From: Pelagicoccus sp. SDUM812005
GTDB lineage: Bacteria > Verrucomicrobiota > Verrucomicrobiia > Opitutales > Opitutaceae
Length of the DNA stretch: 64,000 nucleotides
Assembly (NCBI RefSeq): GCF_031127875.1
Contig: NZ_JARXIA010000010.1
Coordinates: 154,097-218,096 of the forward strand
Direction of reading: 5' to 3'
The notes under the pieces: model-generated
What the model saw: the letters and a program-made list of their open reading frames with translations, nothing else
Told to the model about the DNA's origin: nothing
The model's database searches: none
Position numbers and translations under genes: made by a program
Shown here: positions 1 to 8,593 of the stretch, piece by piece
Layout of the letters: each line of letters begins with the position of its first letter
How positions within the stretch are numbered: position 1 is the stretch's first letter

Positions 1-353
1 TGGTAGTCGTCGCGCAAGCTGCCCATCCAGGCTTGGCTGGAATCGCTCAATCGTTGGCGTAGCTGGTCGCCGCGGCTGAGAGATTGACTGCCTTCGCGGA
101 TGGCGAGCCCCTTGCTGTTGTCCGCGACCAAGGCGACGATGTTAGCCCCTTGCACGGGTCGCTCGCCGACTATCTGGGGATCTGCGATGGCGAAGGCCAC
201 GAAGAGGATGCCCAAGACGCGAAGGGAAAGGGCAATAAGACGCATGGGGCCCGGCTTGTCGCTGCCGGACTTCCAGGAAAGCCAGCTCAAGGGGAGCAAT
301 ACGATCAATGCGATTGCGAAGGCGAGCCAAGGGATGTTGCTAGTGAAAGTCAT
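1..353 (-). CDS. VWA-like membrane protein, N-terminal part (cut by window edge)
   Basis: The ATG at 353 follows the stop of the DUF4175 gene after only 4 nt, so this is the last visible gene of the minus-strand MoxR operon. The 117 visible codons start MTFTSNIPWLAFAIALIVLL, a first membrane helix, followed by a second hydrophobic stretch (about residues 38-58) and then a VALVADNSKG segment. The latter resembles the first strand and DxS metal site of a von Willebrand A-like fold, as in the large membrane proteins (VWA plus glutamine-amidotransferase-like) that close such operons in Planctomycetes and Verrucomicrobia. The rest lies outside the window, so the domain content is inferred from context. 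Confidence 0.75.
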   Translation of the reverse strand, partial: MTFTSNIPWLAFAIALIVLLPLSWLSWKSGSDKPGPMRLIALSLRVLGILFVAFAIADPQIVGERPVQGANIVALVADNSKGLAIREGSQSLSRGDQLRQRLSDSSQAWMGSLRDDY

Positions 354-357
354 GAGG

Positions 358-3300
358 CTAGTCGTTGCCGAGCGATTCGTAGTAGCTGCGCACGATCTTG
401 TTGTACTCGTCGGGGACTGGATCCCGATCGATCGGCTGCAGCGTATCGGTTCCTTGGGTACGGCGCAATTCCTCGGCCAGCCAAGCCCTGACTTCACCTA
501 AGGGTTGGGCGATTTGCTCTTCGATCATCTCCCACTGGGGGAGTTCTCCGTGACGCTTGAAGTCGCGTCGCATGCTTTCTGCGGTTTCCCGCGCTTCGCT
601 CACTCTGCCGCGAACGTTTGGCTCTTCGAGAAGCGATTCCACCGTATTGAGACTGTCGATCCACTCGCTGAAGGAGGCGCCGGTGAGAGGTCCGCCCCCG
701 GTCTGCTGGAAGTCAGACAAGGCGTTGCGGAGCTGCTCGCGAAGTCCGCCGCCTCCGCCTGCGGAACCTTCGCTTGGGGAACCATCGCTTGGGGAGCCTT
801 GGCTTGGAGAACCTTCGCCGGCCTCGCTGCCGGGGTTGCCGGAGGCTTGCGAGCTGGAGGTTTCGCTTTGCCGTTCGGATTCGAGTTGTTGGTTGAGGGC
901 ATCGATCTCAGCTTGGGCGAATTGCAGGGTAGCTTCCGCGGTGCCGAGAACGCTTTCGGCCGCTTCCGAAATCGATTCGCTCAGGGTGGAGAGATCGCGG
1001 GACAGGCCGCGTTGCCCGCGACGCGCTTCGTCGAGGAAACCTTGGCGAAGGTAGAGAGAGCTTTCATCGTAGCGCTCCTCGTAGCGGTCCTTGTTGTTGT
1101 CGCGAAGAATCTGATACAAGTCGCGAAACAAGCCAGGCTCCACGTTTTCCGAGGCTTCCGCTATTTCCCGGACTTGATCCAGCAATTCGTTCAATTGGCG
1201 GGATTGCTCTTCGATTTGTCGAGCAAGCCCTTCTCGTTCGCCGGAGTCGTCGAGCTTGCGCTGGGAAGTGTCGCTGAGTCCGTCCAGCTGCTTCTCCAGC
1301 TCCTCTTGCTTTTGGGATAAGTCGGACGCTCGGGATCGGGTTTCCCGCAAGGCTTCGGAAAATTCGCTGCTATTGGATTCCCGCATCTGTTCCCGACTTT
1401 GGTCCAAGGTATTTCGGGCTCGCGTGCCGGACGCGAGCGCTTGCGAAACGCGTCCTTCTTCCAGGCTTTCGCTGGCGTCGCGCATGTTTTCGCGAACGTC
1501 TTCCAGCTGTTCCCTGAGCTGGCGGGTGCTTTGCCGATTGCCCGCTTGTTGCATGGCCTCGTCAGCGTCCGCAAGCATTTGGCGTTGCTCTTCCTCGAGC
1601 CGCTTGAGCTCGCGCTCGATGCGCTGGCGTTCCTCTTCGGTTTCCGCGAGGGCGAGGTCGCTCTGCATTTCCTGCAGGCGCTGGTTGATGTCGTTTTGGC
1701 GTCGCGAGAGTTCGGTGAGCTTGGCGATCAGCTCCAGGTCCTTCTTGTCGTCGGGATTGCTGAGAGCCTGAGCTTGGGAAGCGGTTTCGTAGCGGCTGTC
1801 CTCCTGGCGGAAGTCGAGCTCGTTGAGCTGGGCCTGGTTGCGAGAGGCACCGCCGCCCGAACCTTGCTGCGAATTTTGGGAACGGGAAACATTGAACTCG
1901 TCGTCGCTCAGCTTTACCAGGCGGTCGTAAGCTCCCTGGGCGTCGCTCCAAGCCAGTTCCAGCGGATCGAGGCTCGGCAGGTCGATGGCTTGGCCCAAGC
2001 CCACGTCGACTCCCTCCATAAAGCGCTGGGCCTCGCTGGCTATTTGCACGGACTTTGCTTCACGCAACTGAGGAATCAGTTCCTGCAGCTCTTCGATGGC
2101 TTCGATCTGGCTAGTCTGTACGACATCTAGGTTTTCGCGTTCCGATTCCGCTTGGGTAGCAGAATTCTTGATACGGAAGAGGGAGATGGCGATACGGCGC
2201 TGCTTTTCCAAAAGTTCGAGGCCTTGCTCTCCGGCTTGGCCTTGGCCGGAGCCGCCTTGGTCCTGTTCGCGGAAAATCTCCTCGAGGCTGCGTACGTCGG
2301 CAAAATAGAGGTCCCCGCTGGTTTGTCGAAGCTCGCCGTTGGGGCCGTAGTCGGAGGCCCACAAATACCAGCTGAACGTGTCCCTTGGCTCGACCCCGTA
2401 TTCCTCGAGCTTGAGCAAGTAGTTTAGCTTTTGCTCGAAAACCGGAGCGCCGTCGGTTGAGCCAGCAAGCGAAAGAGTGGATGGCTTTTCGCCGGGAAAA
2501 GCGAAAGCGATTCCGTAGTCGAGCAAGCCAAAGTCGTCGGCGATGTTCGCGTTGAAGAGAACTTCCTCCAGCGGCGAGACGCGGAGATCGCCGCGAGGGG
2601 CCTCGACTTTGAGGATGGGCCGTTTGTTCAGAATTGTTTCGATACGTATTTCCGAGGGAAATTGGTTCTTGCGTCCTGCTTCGTCCTCAAGGTGCAGCGT
2701 GTAGACTTCGGAACTTTGCAAGGTGGACTCGAGGAGGAACTGGGTGCGGTATTCGTCGACTGGATGCAGGGTGGTGAGCTTTCCTTGCTTGTTTCTCAGG
2801 TAGGCGTCCTTGACTGGTTTGTTGACGTTGAACGTGTAGGAGAGCTGAGTTCCTTCGATGGCGGAAAGGCGGAGGGTGTCCTGAACGGTGCGTTTTTCCC
2901 AACCCGTGTACTGCGGGAATTCGAGCTCTGCGTTCGCGTTCAGGAGCTTAGGCAGGTCGTAGACCTGCACGCGGTGCAAGTCGCTTGCCTGCTCCGCAAA
3001 GTTGACTCGGTAGCTCAGCGGGGATTCCACACCTTGTAGGGAAAAGGCAAATACGGGATCCGAAAGGCTCTTTGCCATGCGGTGACTTACAGTTTCTCCG
3101 GATTCGTAGAGCAGCTCCAGGTCGACCTCCTTGGGGAGCGTCCCTCCAAAGCGGGCGGTGATGACGATGGAGGAACCGCGCTCGATTTCGGTGTCGCCCG
3201 GTTCCACTGCGACGGTAGTGGGGAGGTTCGTGCGGCTGGCCAAGGTGTCTGCTTCGCCGTCCCGCCAAGTGTTCGCATGGAAGCAGGCGTAAAGGCTGAA

Positions 3301-3789
3301 AACGAGTATGCTTAGGGCCCCGAGGTGGGCGAATATGCTTCTGCCGGCGTCGGACTTCGCCACGCGGTGCCAGTTGGCCGCGCTTTGCGAAGCGAGCGCT
3401 TCGGAGGCAACCTTGTTGGCGAAGAAACCGGTATCGCTCGCAAGGCTTTGCTGGACAGCGGTGACGAGGGCCTGTTTCAAATCGGGATTCTCGGACTCGA
3501 TGCGTCGAGCGGCCCTGAGGTAATCGAGGTGGACTCGGTTTTCCTGACGGTAGGAGAGGACGAGGGAAAGCAGCACGCTAAGCAAGCCGACCCCTGCTGC
3601 GATGCCGGCAAGGGAAGGAAGAAAGTAAGCGATCGCAGCGGCTCCGGAGCAAATCGCAAAAGCGAGAAGGAAGGCGCGGGTCCGCAGCTGGAGTCGCTCC
3701 CGATCGCGAAGCCGCTTGGCGACCGGGTAGAGCGCGTAACGAAGCTTGAGGTGAGGCAGATGGGCTTGCTCTGGAAGTTTCGGTTTCAT
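358..3789 (-). CDS. DUF4175 family large membrane-anchored coiled-coil protein
   Basis: 1143 residues. Two N-terminal hydrophobic segments (about residues 40-85 and 148-170) anchor it in the membrane. Then comes a beta-rich extracytoplasmic part (about 190-500) and a very long Gln/Glu/Arg-rich coiled-coil part (about 500-960). A Ser/Gly/Pro low-complexity linker (about 985-1040) with repeated SQGSPSDGSPSEGS-like units precedes a short C-terminal domain. This layout fits DUF4175 proteins, which occur next to MoxR/DUF58/BatA genes. The start ATG overlaps the stop of the BatA-like gene by 4 nt (ATGA), so translation is probably coupled. Biochemical function is unknown; a scaffold role for the operon's VWA proteins is my inference. 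Confidence 0.85.
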   Translation of the reverse strand: MKPKLPEQAHLPHLKLRYALYPVAKRLRDRERLQLRTRAFLLAFAICSGAAAIAYFLPSLAGIAAGVGLLSVLLSLVLSYRQENRVHLDYLRAARRIESENPDLKQALVTAVQQSLASDTGFFANKVASEALASQSAANWHRVAKSDAGRSIFAHLGALSILVFSLYACFHANTWRDGEADTLASRTNLPTTVAVEPGDTEIERGSSIVITARFGGTLPKEVDLELLYESGETVSHRMAKSLSDPVFAFSLQGVESPLSYRVNFAEQASDLHRVQVYDLPKLLNANAELEFPQYTGWEKRTVQDTLRLSAIEGTQLSYTFNVNKPVKDAYLRNKQGKLTTLHPVDEYRTQFLLESTLQSSEVYTLHLEDEAGRKNQFPSEIRIETILNKRPILKVEAPRGDLRVSPLEEVLFNANIADDFGLLDYGIAFAFPGEKPSTLSLAGSTDGAPVFEQKLNYLLKLEEYGVEPRDTFSWYLWASDYGPNGELRQTSGDLYFADVRSLEEIFREQDQGGSGQGQAGEQGLELLEKQRRIAISLFRIKNSATQAESERENLDVVQTSQIEAIEELQELIPQLREAKSVQIASEAQRFMEGVDVGLGQAIDLPSLDPLELAWSDAQGAYDRLVKLSDDEFNVSRSQNSQQGSGGGASRNQAQLNELDFRQEDSRYETASQAQALSNPDDKKDLELIAKLTELSRRQNDINQRLQEMQSDLALAETEEERQRIERELKRLEEEQRQMLADADEAMQQAGNRQSTRQLREQLEDVRENMRDASESLEEGRVSQALASGTRARNTLDQSREQMRESNSSEFSEALRETRSRASDLSQKQEELEKQLDGLSDTSQRKLDDSGEREGLARQIEEQSRQLNELLDQVREIAEASENVEPGLFRDLYQILRDNNKDRYEERYDESSLYLRQGFLDEARRGQRGLSRDLSTLSESISEAAESVLGTAEATLQFAQAEIDALNQQLESERQSETSSSQASGNPGSEAGEGSPSQGSPSDGSPSEGSAGGGGGLREQLRNALSDFQQTGGGPLTGASFSEWIDSLNTVESLLEEPNVRGRVSEARETAESMRRDFKRHGELPQWEMIEEQIAQPLGEVRAWLAEELRRTQGTDTLQPIDRDPVPDEYNKIVRSYYESLGND

Positions 3790-5810
3790 TGCGGCAAGGC
3801 CTCTCTCCTTTGTATCGATTTAATTGCGACAAAGCTCTCCAAAGCCAGCAGGGCAAGAACCAGCCAAAGCAACCATTGCCAAAGGCGCTGGCGCTCTTCG
3901 GTACGCGTAGCCGATTCTGCTGCCGATTGGGAAAGGATACGTTCTATTTGGGCGAGCGCAACGGATTCGTCGAAGTCCGGCAAGCCGAGCTGCTCCCAGG
4001 CGTCGAGTGTGATGGGATTGGTCCTGCTTTCTTCCGGATTCGATTGCAGGGCAATCCAGCGGTTTTCCGTGTTTGGGACCTGGTAGAGCCCGACCTGGTC
4101 GATGCTTTGATCCGATAAAATCGAAGCCAGGTGGGCGGCGTTGCCTTGGGTGAGAGCAAGGTTGCTGGGGAGGGGCGGACCTCCTGAGGCTCCGAGCACG
4201 AAGCGATGCAAGAAAGGAATGAACTTGCTGGAAAGCACCCACTGGGAGGCTTGGGGCGACCAACTGCCGCTCCAGACGTAGAGCGAGCCTTGGCCGATCT
4301 GTATTTCGCTCAAAAGCGGACTGTTGTCGTCGAATCGTGCGAGGTGCCGCGCTTCGAGATCTGATGGAGGTTCTAGCTCGGGCGCCTCCCAGGTGTTTAT
4401 GTTCGCGAAGTTGCTGAAGCGCGGCGAGGCGAAGGGACGGAAGAAGGCGTGGTTGAAATCGGTTTCGCCAATGAGCAGCTTGTCCTGCTTGGGCCGTTCG
4501 TTGAGGATCCAAGAATCGCTTGCGGTCAGGACGTTCAATGTATCGACAAACTGGCTACCGTTGACCAGGAGCAAGGCGGTTTTTCCGTTTTCCAGTTCGC
4601 GTCGCAAGGCGCTTGCTTCGTTGCTGGAAAGTGGTCGGTCCACGAGGTAGGCGTGGTGGCTAGAGTTGGAGGGCGATTGCGGATCGAGTCGGGTGAGCGG
4701 AGACTCGAAACCCTGCACGGCTTTCGAAATGAAATAGGGCACCGCCTTTTCGAAGTCGGTTGCGGATTCGCTGAAAAGTCCGATGCTGACTCGAGGAATG
4801 AACTCGGGGGCGATGGGAAGTTTGTTGTCGTAGACTTGCTGGTCTCCTTCGAGCACGAAGACGAGGGGGCTGTTCTGCAGCGACTTTTCAACCGGTAGGC
4901 TAACGACTGTTTCTGAAGCGCCTTCCAGCACGAACTCGCGGGTGGAAGCTGGGATTGCGCGGCCGGAGGCGTCTTGTATCGAGATTGTCGCTACGGTGCG
5001 ACGGTTCGGTTGGCTGGTCGCGATCGCTATCTGGGCCACGGGGCCTGAATCTTCCGTTTCGCTCCAGCTGATCCAGCGCAAGGAGAGATTGGGGCCGGGG
5101 TCCGAAAGAGTGATGGGAACGCGAGCGAGGCGAACGGACGGCGGCCAATCGATGAGCTCGATTTCGTTCAAGGAGGTGCCCTCTGAGAAATCGGATAGGA
5201 GATAAATTTCTCCGTATCCGGAAGCCGATGAACGTTCCCGTAGCCCTTGGATTTGGCTGACCGCTTCGGCGATCGCTTGGTCGAGTTCGCCGGGGAAGTT
5301 GGAAGGCGTCCACCTTTTGATCTGTTCGGCAGCGAAGGCCTTGCGTCGATCCGGGCTCAAGTCGGCCCACTGTTCGCTGGAAACGAGCGTCTCGATGGAA
5401 TCGTTAAAGGAGAAGATACTAACCTGATCGCTCGGGGAAATCTTTTCTAAGATGGCAAGCGCTTCGTCCCGAGCCTGCGCTGCAAGTTCGGGCCGCGTCA
5501 TGCTGAGGCTACTGTCGAGGGCGATGACGATGTCGCGGCGGATGTCGTTAGCGCTTGGTTGCTGCGATGTGTTGGGCAGGAAGGGACGGGCAAAGGCGAA
5601 GGCTAGCAGGGCGATGATCAAGCAACGCAGCAGGAGGAGCCAAGGATTTTGGATACGCCGACTTTTTTGCTGTTTCGGGGGACTCGGCTCCAAAAGGTCG
5701 GTGGAACTGAAGACGACACGATTGCGCGGCGTTTGCCGTATGAGGTGAAAGAGGACGGGACCGACGACTAGAGCGAGCCCGAGCAGGAATAAGGGGGCGA
5801 GGAAGCTCAT
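3786..5810 (-). CDS. BatA-domain / VWA-domain membrane protein
   Basis: 674 residues. The N-terminus has the BatA aerotolerance-type module: helix at residues 3-22, the conserved FHLIRQ and FSSTDLLEP motifs, and a second helix near 57-77. It is followed by a VWA domain with a DSSLS metal-ion-dependent adhesion motif at about residues 99-103. A long extracytoplasmic beta-rich part follows, and a last helix near residues 645-665 (WQWLLWLVLALLALESFVAI). It overlaps both neighbours by 4 nt, with DUF58 upstream and DUF4175 downstream, so the three are one translational unit. In related operons such proteins work with the MoxR ATPase in envelope protein maturation or stress; the precise role here is not known. 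Confidence 0.88.
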   Translation of the reverse strand: MSFLAPLFLLGLALVVGPVLFHLIRQTPRNRVVFSSTDLLEPSPPKQQKSRRIQNPWLLLLRCLIIALLAFAFARPFLPNTSQQPSANDIRRDIVIALDSSLSMTRPELAAQARDEALAILEKISPSDQVSIFSFNDSIETLVSSEQWADLSPDRRKAFAAEQIKRWTPSNFPGELDQAIAEAVSQIQGLRERSSASGYGEIYLLSDFSEGTSLNEIELIDWPPSVRLARVPITLSDPGPNLSLRWISWSETEDSGPVAQIAIATSQPNRRTVATISIQDASGRAIPASTREFVLEGASETVVSLPVEKSLQNSPLVFVLEGDQQVYDNKLPIAPEFIPRVSIGLFSESATDFEKAVPYFISKAVQGFESPLTRLDPQSPSNSSHHAYLVDRPLSSNEASALRRELENGKTALLLVNGSQFVDTLNVLTASDSWILNERPKQDKLLIGETDFNHAFFRPFASPRFSNFANINTWEAPELEPPSDLEARHLARFDDNSPLLSEIQIGQGSLYVWSGSWSPQASQWVLSSKFIPFLHRFVLGASGGPPLPSNLALTQGNAAHLASILSDQSIDQVGLYQVPNTENRWIALQSNPEESRTNPITLDAWEQLGLPDFDESVALAQIERILSQSAAESATRTEERQRLWQWLLWLVLALLALESFVAIKSIQRREALPQ

Positions 5811-6715
5811 CGTCGGGCGGGTTGGTTCGTTCTTAGGTTACGGACGAAGTGGAGCAAGGCTTGGTCAAGCGGCTGGTCCGTAGTGATGGTTTGGTGACGC
5901 ACTCCGGTCGAGCGAAAGACTTCTATCAGCTTCACTTGGCGTTCTTGGAAGCGATCTTGGTACCGGGATCGCAGGCTGTCCGGATCGACGTAGAGGGTTT
6001 CGCCGGATTCGATGTCCTCCCAGTAGGCAGACTTTCCGAAGTCGAGGCTGAGCTCCGCGGGATCGAGGACCTGCAAGGCTCTCACGTCGTGGCCCATGGC
6101 TCCGAGCTGGGCGAGGGCTTGCCTCCACTGCTCGGCATCGGACAGGAAATCGGAGATGAGGACGATCAATCCACGTTTGCGGCAGAGTCGCGACATGGAT
6201 TGCAAGGTTTTCTCGATATTGGTGGAAAGGCCTTCGGCGCCTCGCTCTAGGAGAGCGAAAACACGTTTCAGGTGACCCGGTCGCCAGCGGGCATCGAGGT
6301 AGTCGGAAACATCCTCGTCGAAACGCGCGAGTCCCACGATGTCGCGTTGCTGGAGGAGAAAGTAAGAAAGGGTGGCTGCAAGGGTCTTAGCGTATTCGGA
6401 CTTCGGGTACGTTCCAGAGGAAAATGCCATGGACTTGCTGGAATCCAAAGCGATGGTACAGCGAAGATTGGTTTCGTCCTCGAAGATTTTTAGGTACTCA
6501 CGATCGGTGCGGGCGAGGGCCTTCCAGTCTAGGTAGCGAAGGTCGTCGCCTTGGCTGTATTGGCGGTATTCCGAGAATTCGACCGAGAAGCCATGGTAGG
6601 GGCTGCGGTGCAAGCCGGACCAAAGGCCATCTACCACGATGCGGGCGCGGAGCTCCAGGTCGCGAATGGCGAGCAGGGCTTCGGGGTCGATGTTTTGGCT
6701 CGGCGTCGGTGGCAT
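5807..6715 (-). CDS. DUF58 domain-containing protein
   Basis: 302 residues with the diagnostic DUF58 block (HRSPYHGFSVEFSEYRQY, then GDDLRYLDWKALART) at about residues 37-70, followed by a VWA-like DSSKS motif at about 91-95. No transmembrane helix is evident, so it is probably cytoplasmic. Its stop overlaps the start of the BatA-like gene by 4 nt, and the MoxR gene ends 24 nt upstream. MoxR-DUF58-VWA gene order is widely conserved; DUF58 proteins are thought to be partners of MoxR ATPases. Confidence 0.92.
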   Translation of the reverse strand: MPPTPSQNIDPEALLAIRDLELRARIVVDGLWSGLHRSPYHGFSVEFSEYRQYSQGDDLRYLDWKALARTDREYLKIFEDETNLRCTIALDSSKSMAFSSGTYPKSEYAKTLAATLSYFLLQQRDIVGLARFDEDVSDYLDARWRPGHLKRVFALLERGAEGLSTNIEKTLQSMSRLCRKRGLIVLISDFLSDAEQWRQALAQLGAMGHDVRALQVLDPAELSLDFGKSAYWEDIESGETLYVDPDSLRSRYQDRFQERQVKLIEVFRSTGVRHQTITTDQPLDQALLHFVRNLRTNQPARR

Positions 6716-6739
6716 GGAAGGGAATCGGGGGGTGGCGGA

Positions 6740-7726
6740 CTAGACCGTTTCGATTAGTTCCTCGATCAAGGTTTCGACGGTTTTGGCTTCTGCTTCAGCC
6801 CGGTAGTTGAGCAGGATGCGGTGCCTGAGTACGGGTTTGGCGAGGGTGCGGATCTCGTCCTTGCTCACGTAGGATCGGCCTTCCCAGAGGGCGAGGGCTT
6901 TGGATGCGAGCACCAGGGCTTGGGCGGCTCGAGTCCCGGCGCCCCAATTGATATATTTGTTGACGAACTCCGGCGAAGCGGCGGTCCCCGGGCGGCTGGC
7001 GGCGCAAAACTTGACGGCGTATTGTATGACGTCGTCGGATACGGGAACCTCCTTAACGAGGCCTTGGATGGCGATGACTTCCTCCGCGGTGAAGACTGGC
7101 TCGATTCGTTCGTTGGAGCTGGTGGTGGTTCGGCGCACCACTTCGATTTCGTCCTCTTCCGGCAGGTAGTCGATGAGAACGTTGAATAGGAAGCGGTCCA
7201 GCTGAGCTTCCGGAAGCGGGTAGGTGCCCTCCATCTCCACCGGGTTTTGGGTCGCGAGTACGAAGAAGGGTTCCTCGAGGACGTGTCGCGCTCCAGCGGC
7301 GGTGACCTGGTGCTCCTGCATGGCTTCCAGAAGGGCCGACTGGGTCTTCGGAGGTGTGCGGTTGATCTCGTCGGCGAGCAGGAGGTTGGTGAAGATCGGG
7401 CCTCGGACAAAGGTGAGCTGGCGGCCGTGATCGGTGTCGGTCAGGATTTCCGTTCCGGTAATGTCGGCGGGCATGAGGTCCGGAGTGAACTGGATCCGTT
7501 GGAAATTAAGTTGGAAGATGTTGGAAATGGACTTCACGAGCAAGGTCTTGGCCAGCCCGGGCGCACCGGTAATCATGCAGTGTCCGCCGGCGAGCAAAGC
7601 GACGAGCAGTTGCTTGGTCACGTCCTTTTGGCCGACGATGACCTTGGAAAGTTCGCTTTCGACTTTTTGTCTGCCGGTTTGGATACGTTCGAAGATTTCC
7701 GACTGGGTTTGGATGGTGTCTGACAT
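6740..7726 (-). CDS. MoxR-family AAA+ ATPase
   Basis: 328 residues. Walker A is GAPGLAKT at about residues 54-61, Walker B LLLADEINR at about 115-123, followed by the sensor segment ATQNP and a C-terminal lid helical domain. The family are chaperone-like ATPases that act with VWA-domain partners in metal-cofactor insertion, envelope integrity or stress. The ATG at 7726 opens the MoxR-DUF58-BatA-DUF4175 part of the operon. The DUF4159 gene ends 33 nt upstream on the same strand, so all are likely co-transcribed. Confidence 0.94.
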   Translation of the reverse strand: MSDTIQTQSEIFERIQTGRQKVESELSKVIVGQKDVTKQLLVALLAGGHCMITGAPGLAKTLLVKSISNIFQLNFQRIQFTPDLMPADITGTEILTDTDHGRQLTFVRGPIFTNLLLADEINRTPPKTQSALLEAMQEHQVTAAGARHVLEEPFFVLATQNPVEMEGTYPLPEAQLDRFLFNVLIDYLPEEDEIEVVRRTTTSSNERIEPVFTAEEVIAIQGLVKEVPVSDDVIQYAVKFCAASRPGTAASPEFVNKYINWGAGTRAAQALVLASKALALWEGRSYVSKDEIRTLAKPVLRHRILLNYRAEAEAKTVETLIEELIETV

Positions 7727-7759
7727 GTCGTGGATTTTAGGATACGAAGGGTTGAGAGA

Positions 7760-8593
7760 TTAGTGCGTCATGGCGTAGACGATGATGTTTATGCCCATGG
7801 GGTAGGCTTTCTTTTCGGCGAATTCACGGAAGTACCATTCGGATTCGCCCTCGCGCTCCCAACCGTCGCCGAGGTCGGTATTGTGGCAGATGATGACGAT
7901 CATGCGACCGTTGTCGTCGAAGATGGCTCGGTAGTGGACTTCGCGAGCGTCTTCGCGCTCCCAGGTGCGTCCCGTCCCTTGGTAGCTAAGGGCGTGGCGG
8001 ATGGAGGGGACTTGAGGCTTTTCCTTGAGGTCGAACACGATGTGGAAGATGGGGTGCTCGATGGGGAGGTCGTGGAATTCGCGATCGGGGAAGACGCGTT
8101 TGAGTTCGTATTCTAAGTTGTACCATTCTTCCTCGCCCCAGAAATCGTCGATCATGAGAAACCCACCGTTGAGCAGGTAGGAGCGCAGGGCTTCGACTTC
8201 GCTTTCGCGGAAGGAAAGCGAGCCCGGCTCCACCATGTAGAGAAAGGGGTAGTCGGCTAGGTTGTCCTGGTCGAGGCGAACGACGGCGGAGTCCGGATTG
8301 ACCTTGAGACTGGTCATTTGCTGGAGGCGATAGGCGAGGTTGAGCTCGGCGTCCGGGTAGTCGATCGCCCAGCGGCCGCGTCGCCCGCCCCAGCCACCGC
8401 CGCGGCCGAAGGAGTCGTATTCGATGCGGGCGAAGGTGAAGACATCCTCCTTGAACGCCGGCGAAACCTCCCACTCGGGCACCCCTGCGCGGTCGAGCAT
8501 TTGAGAGCGTGCGAGCTGGAGGCTGCCCATCGTCAAGGCGAGCAGGAAGGCCAATGTCCAGCGTGGCAGGATGCGTTTAGTTGACGAAGTCAT
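7760..8593 (-). CDS. DUF4159 domain-containing secreted protein
   Basis: 277 residues, with an N-terminal signal peptide (hydrophobic stretch LAFLLALTMGSLQLARS). The body has the DUF4159 features: FTFARIEYDS, then WAIDYPDAELNLAYRLQQMT, and a GGFLMIDDFWG segment with a RAIFDDNGRMIVIICHNTDLGDGWE stretch near the end. DUF4159 has a GATase-like fold and repeatedly accompanies MoxR operons. The first 17 nt overlap the end of the upstream TPR-peptidase gene, which argues for coupled translation. Molecular role unknown. Confidence 0.9.
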   Translation of the reverse strand: MTSSTKRILPRWTLAFLLALTMGSLQLARSQMLDRAGVPEWEVSPAFKEDVFTFARIEYDSFGRGGGWGGRRGRWAIDYPDAELNLAYRLQQMTSLKVNPDSAVVRLDQDNLADYPFLYMVEPGSLSFRESEVEALRSYLLNGGFLMIDDFWGEEEWYNLEYELKRVFPDREFHDLPIEHPIFHIVFDLKEKPQVPSIRHALSYQGTGRTWEREDAREVHYRAIFDDNGRMIVIICHNTDLGDGWEREGESEWYFREFAEKKAYPMGINIIVYAMTH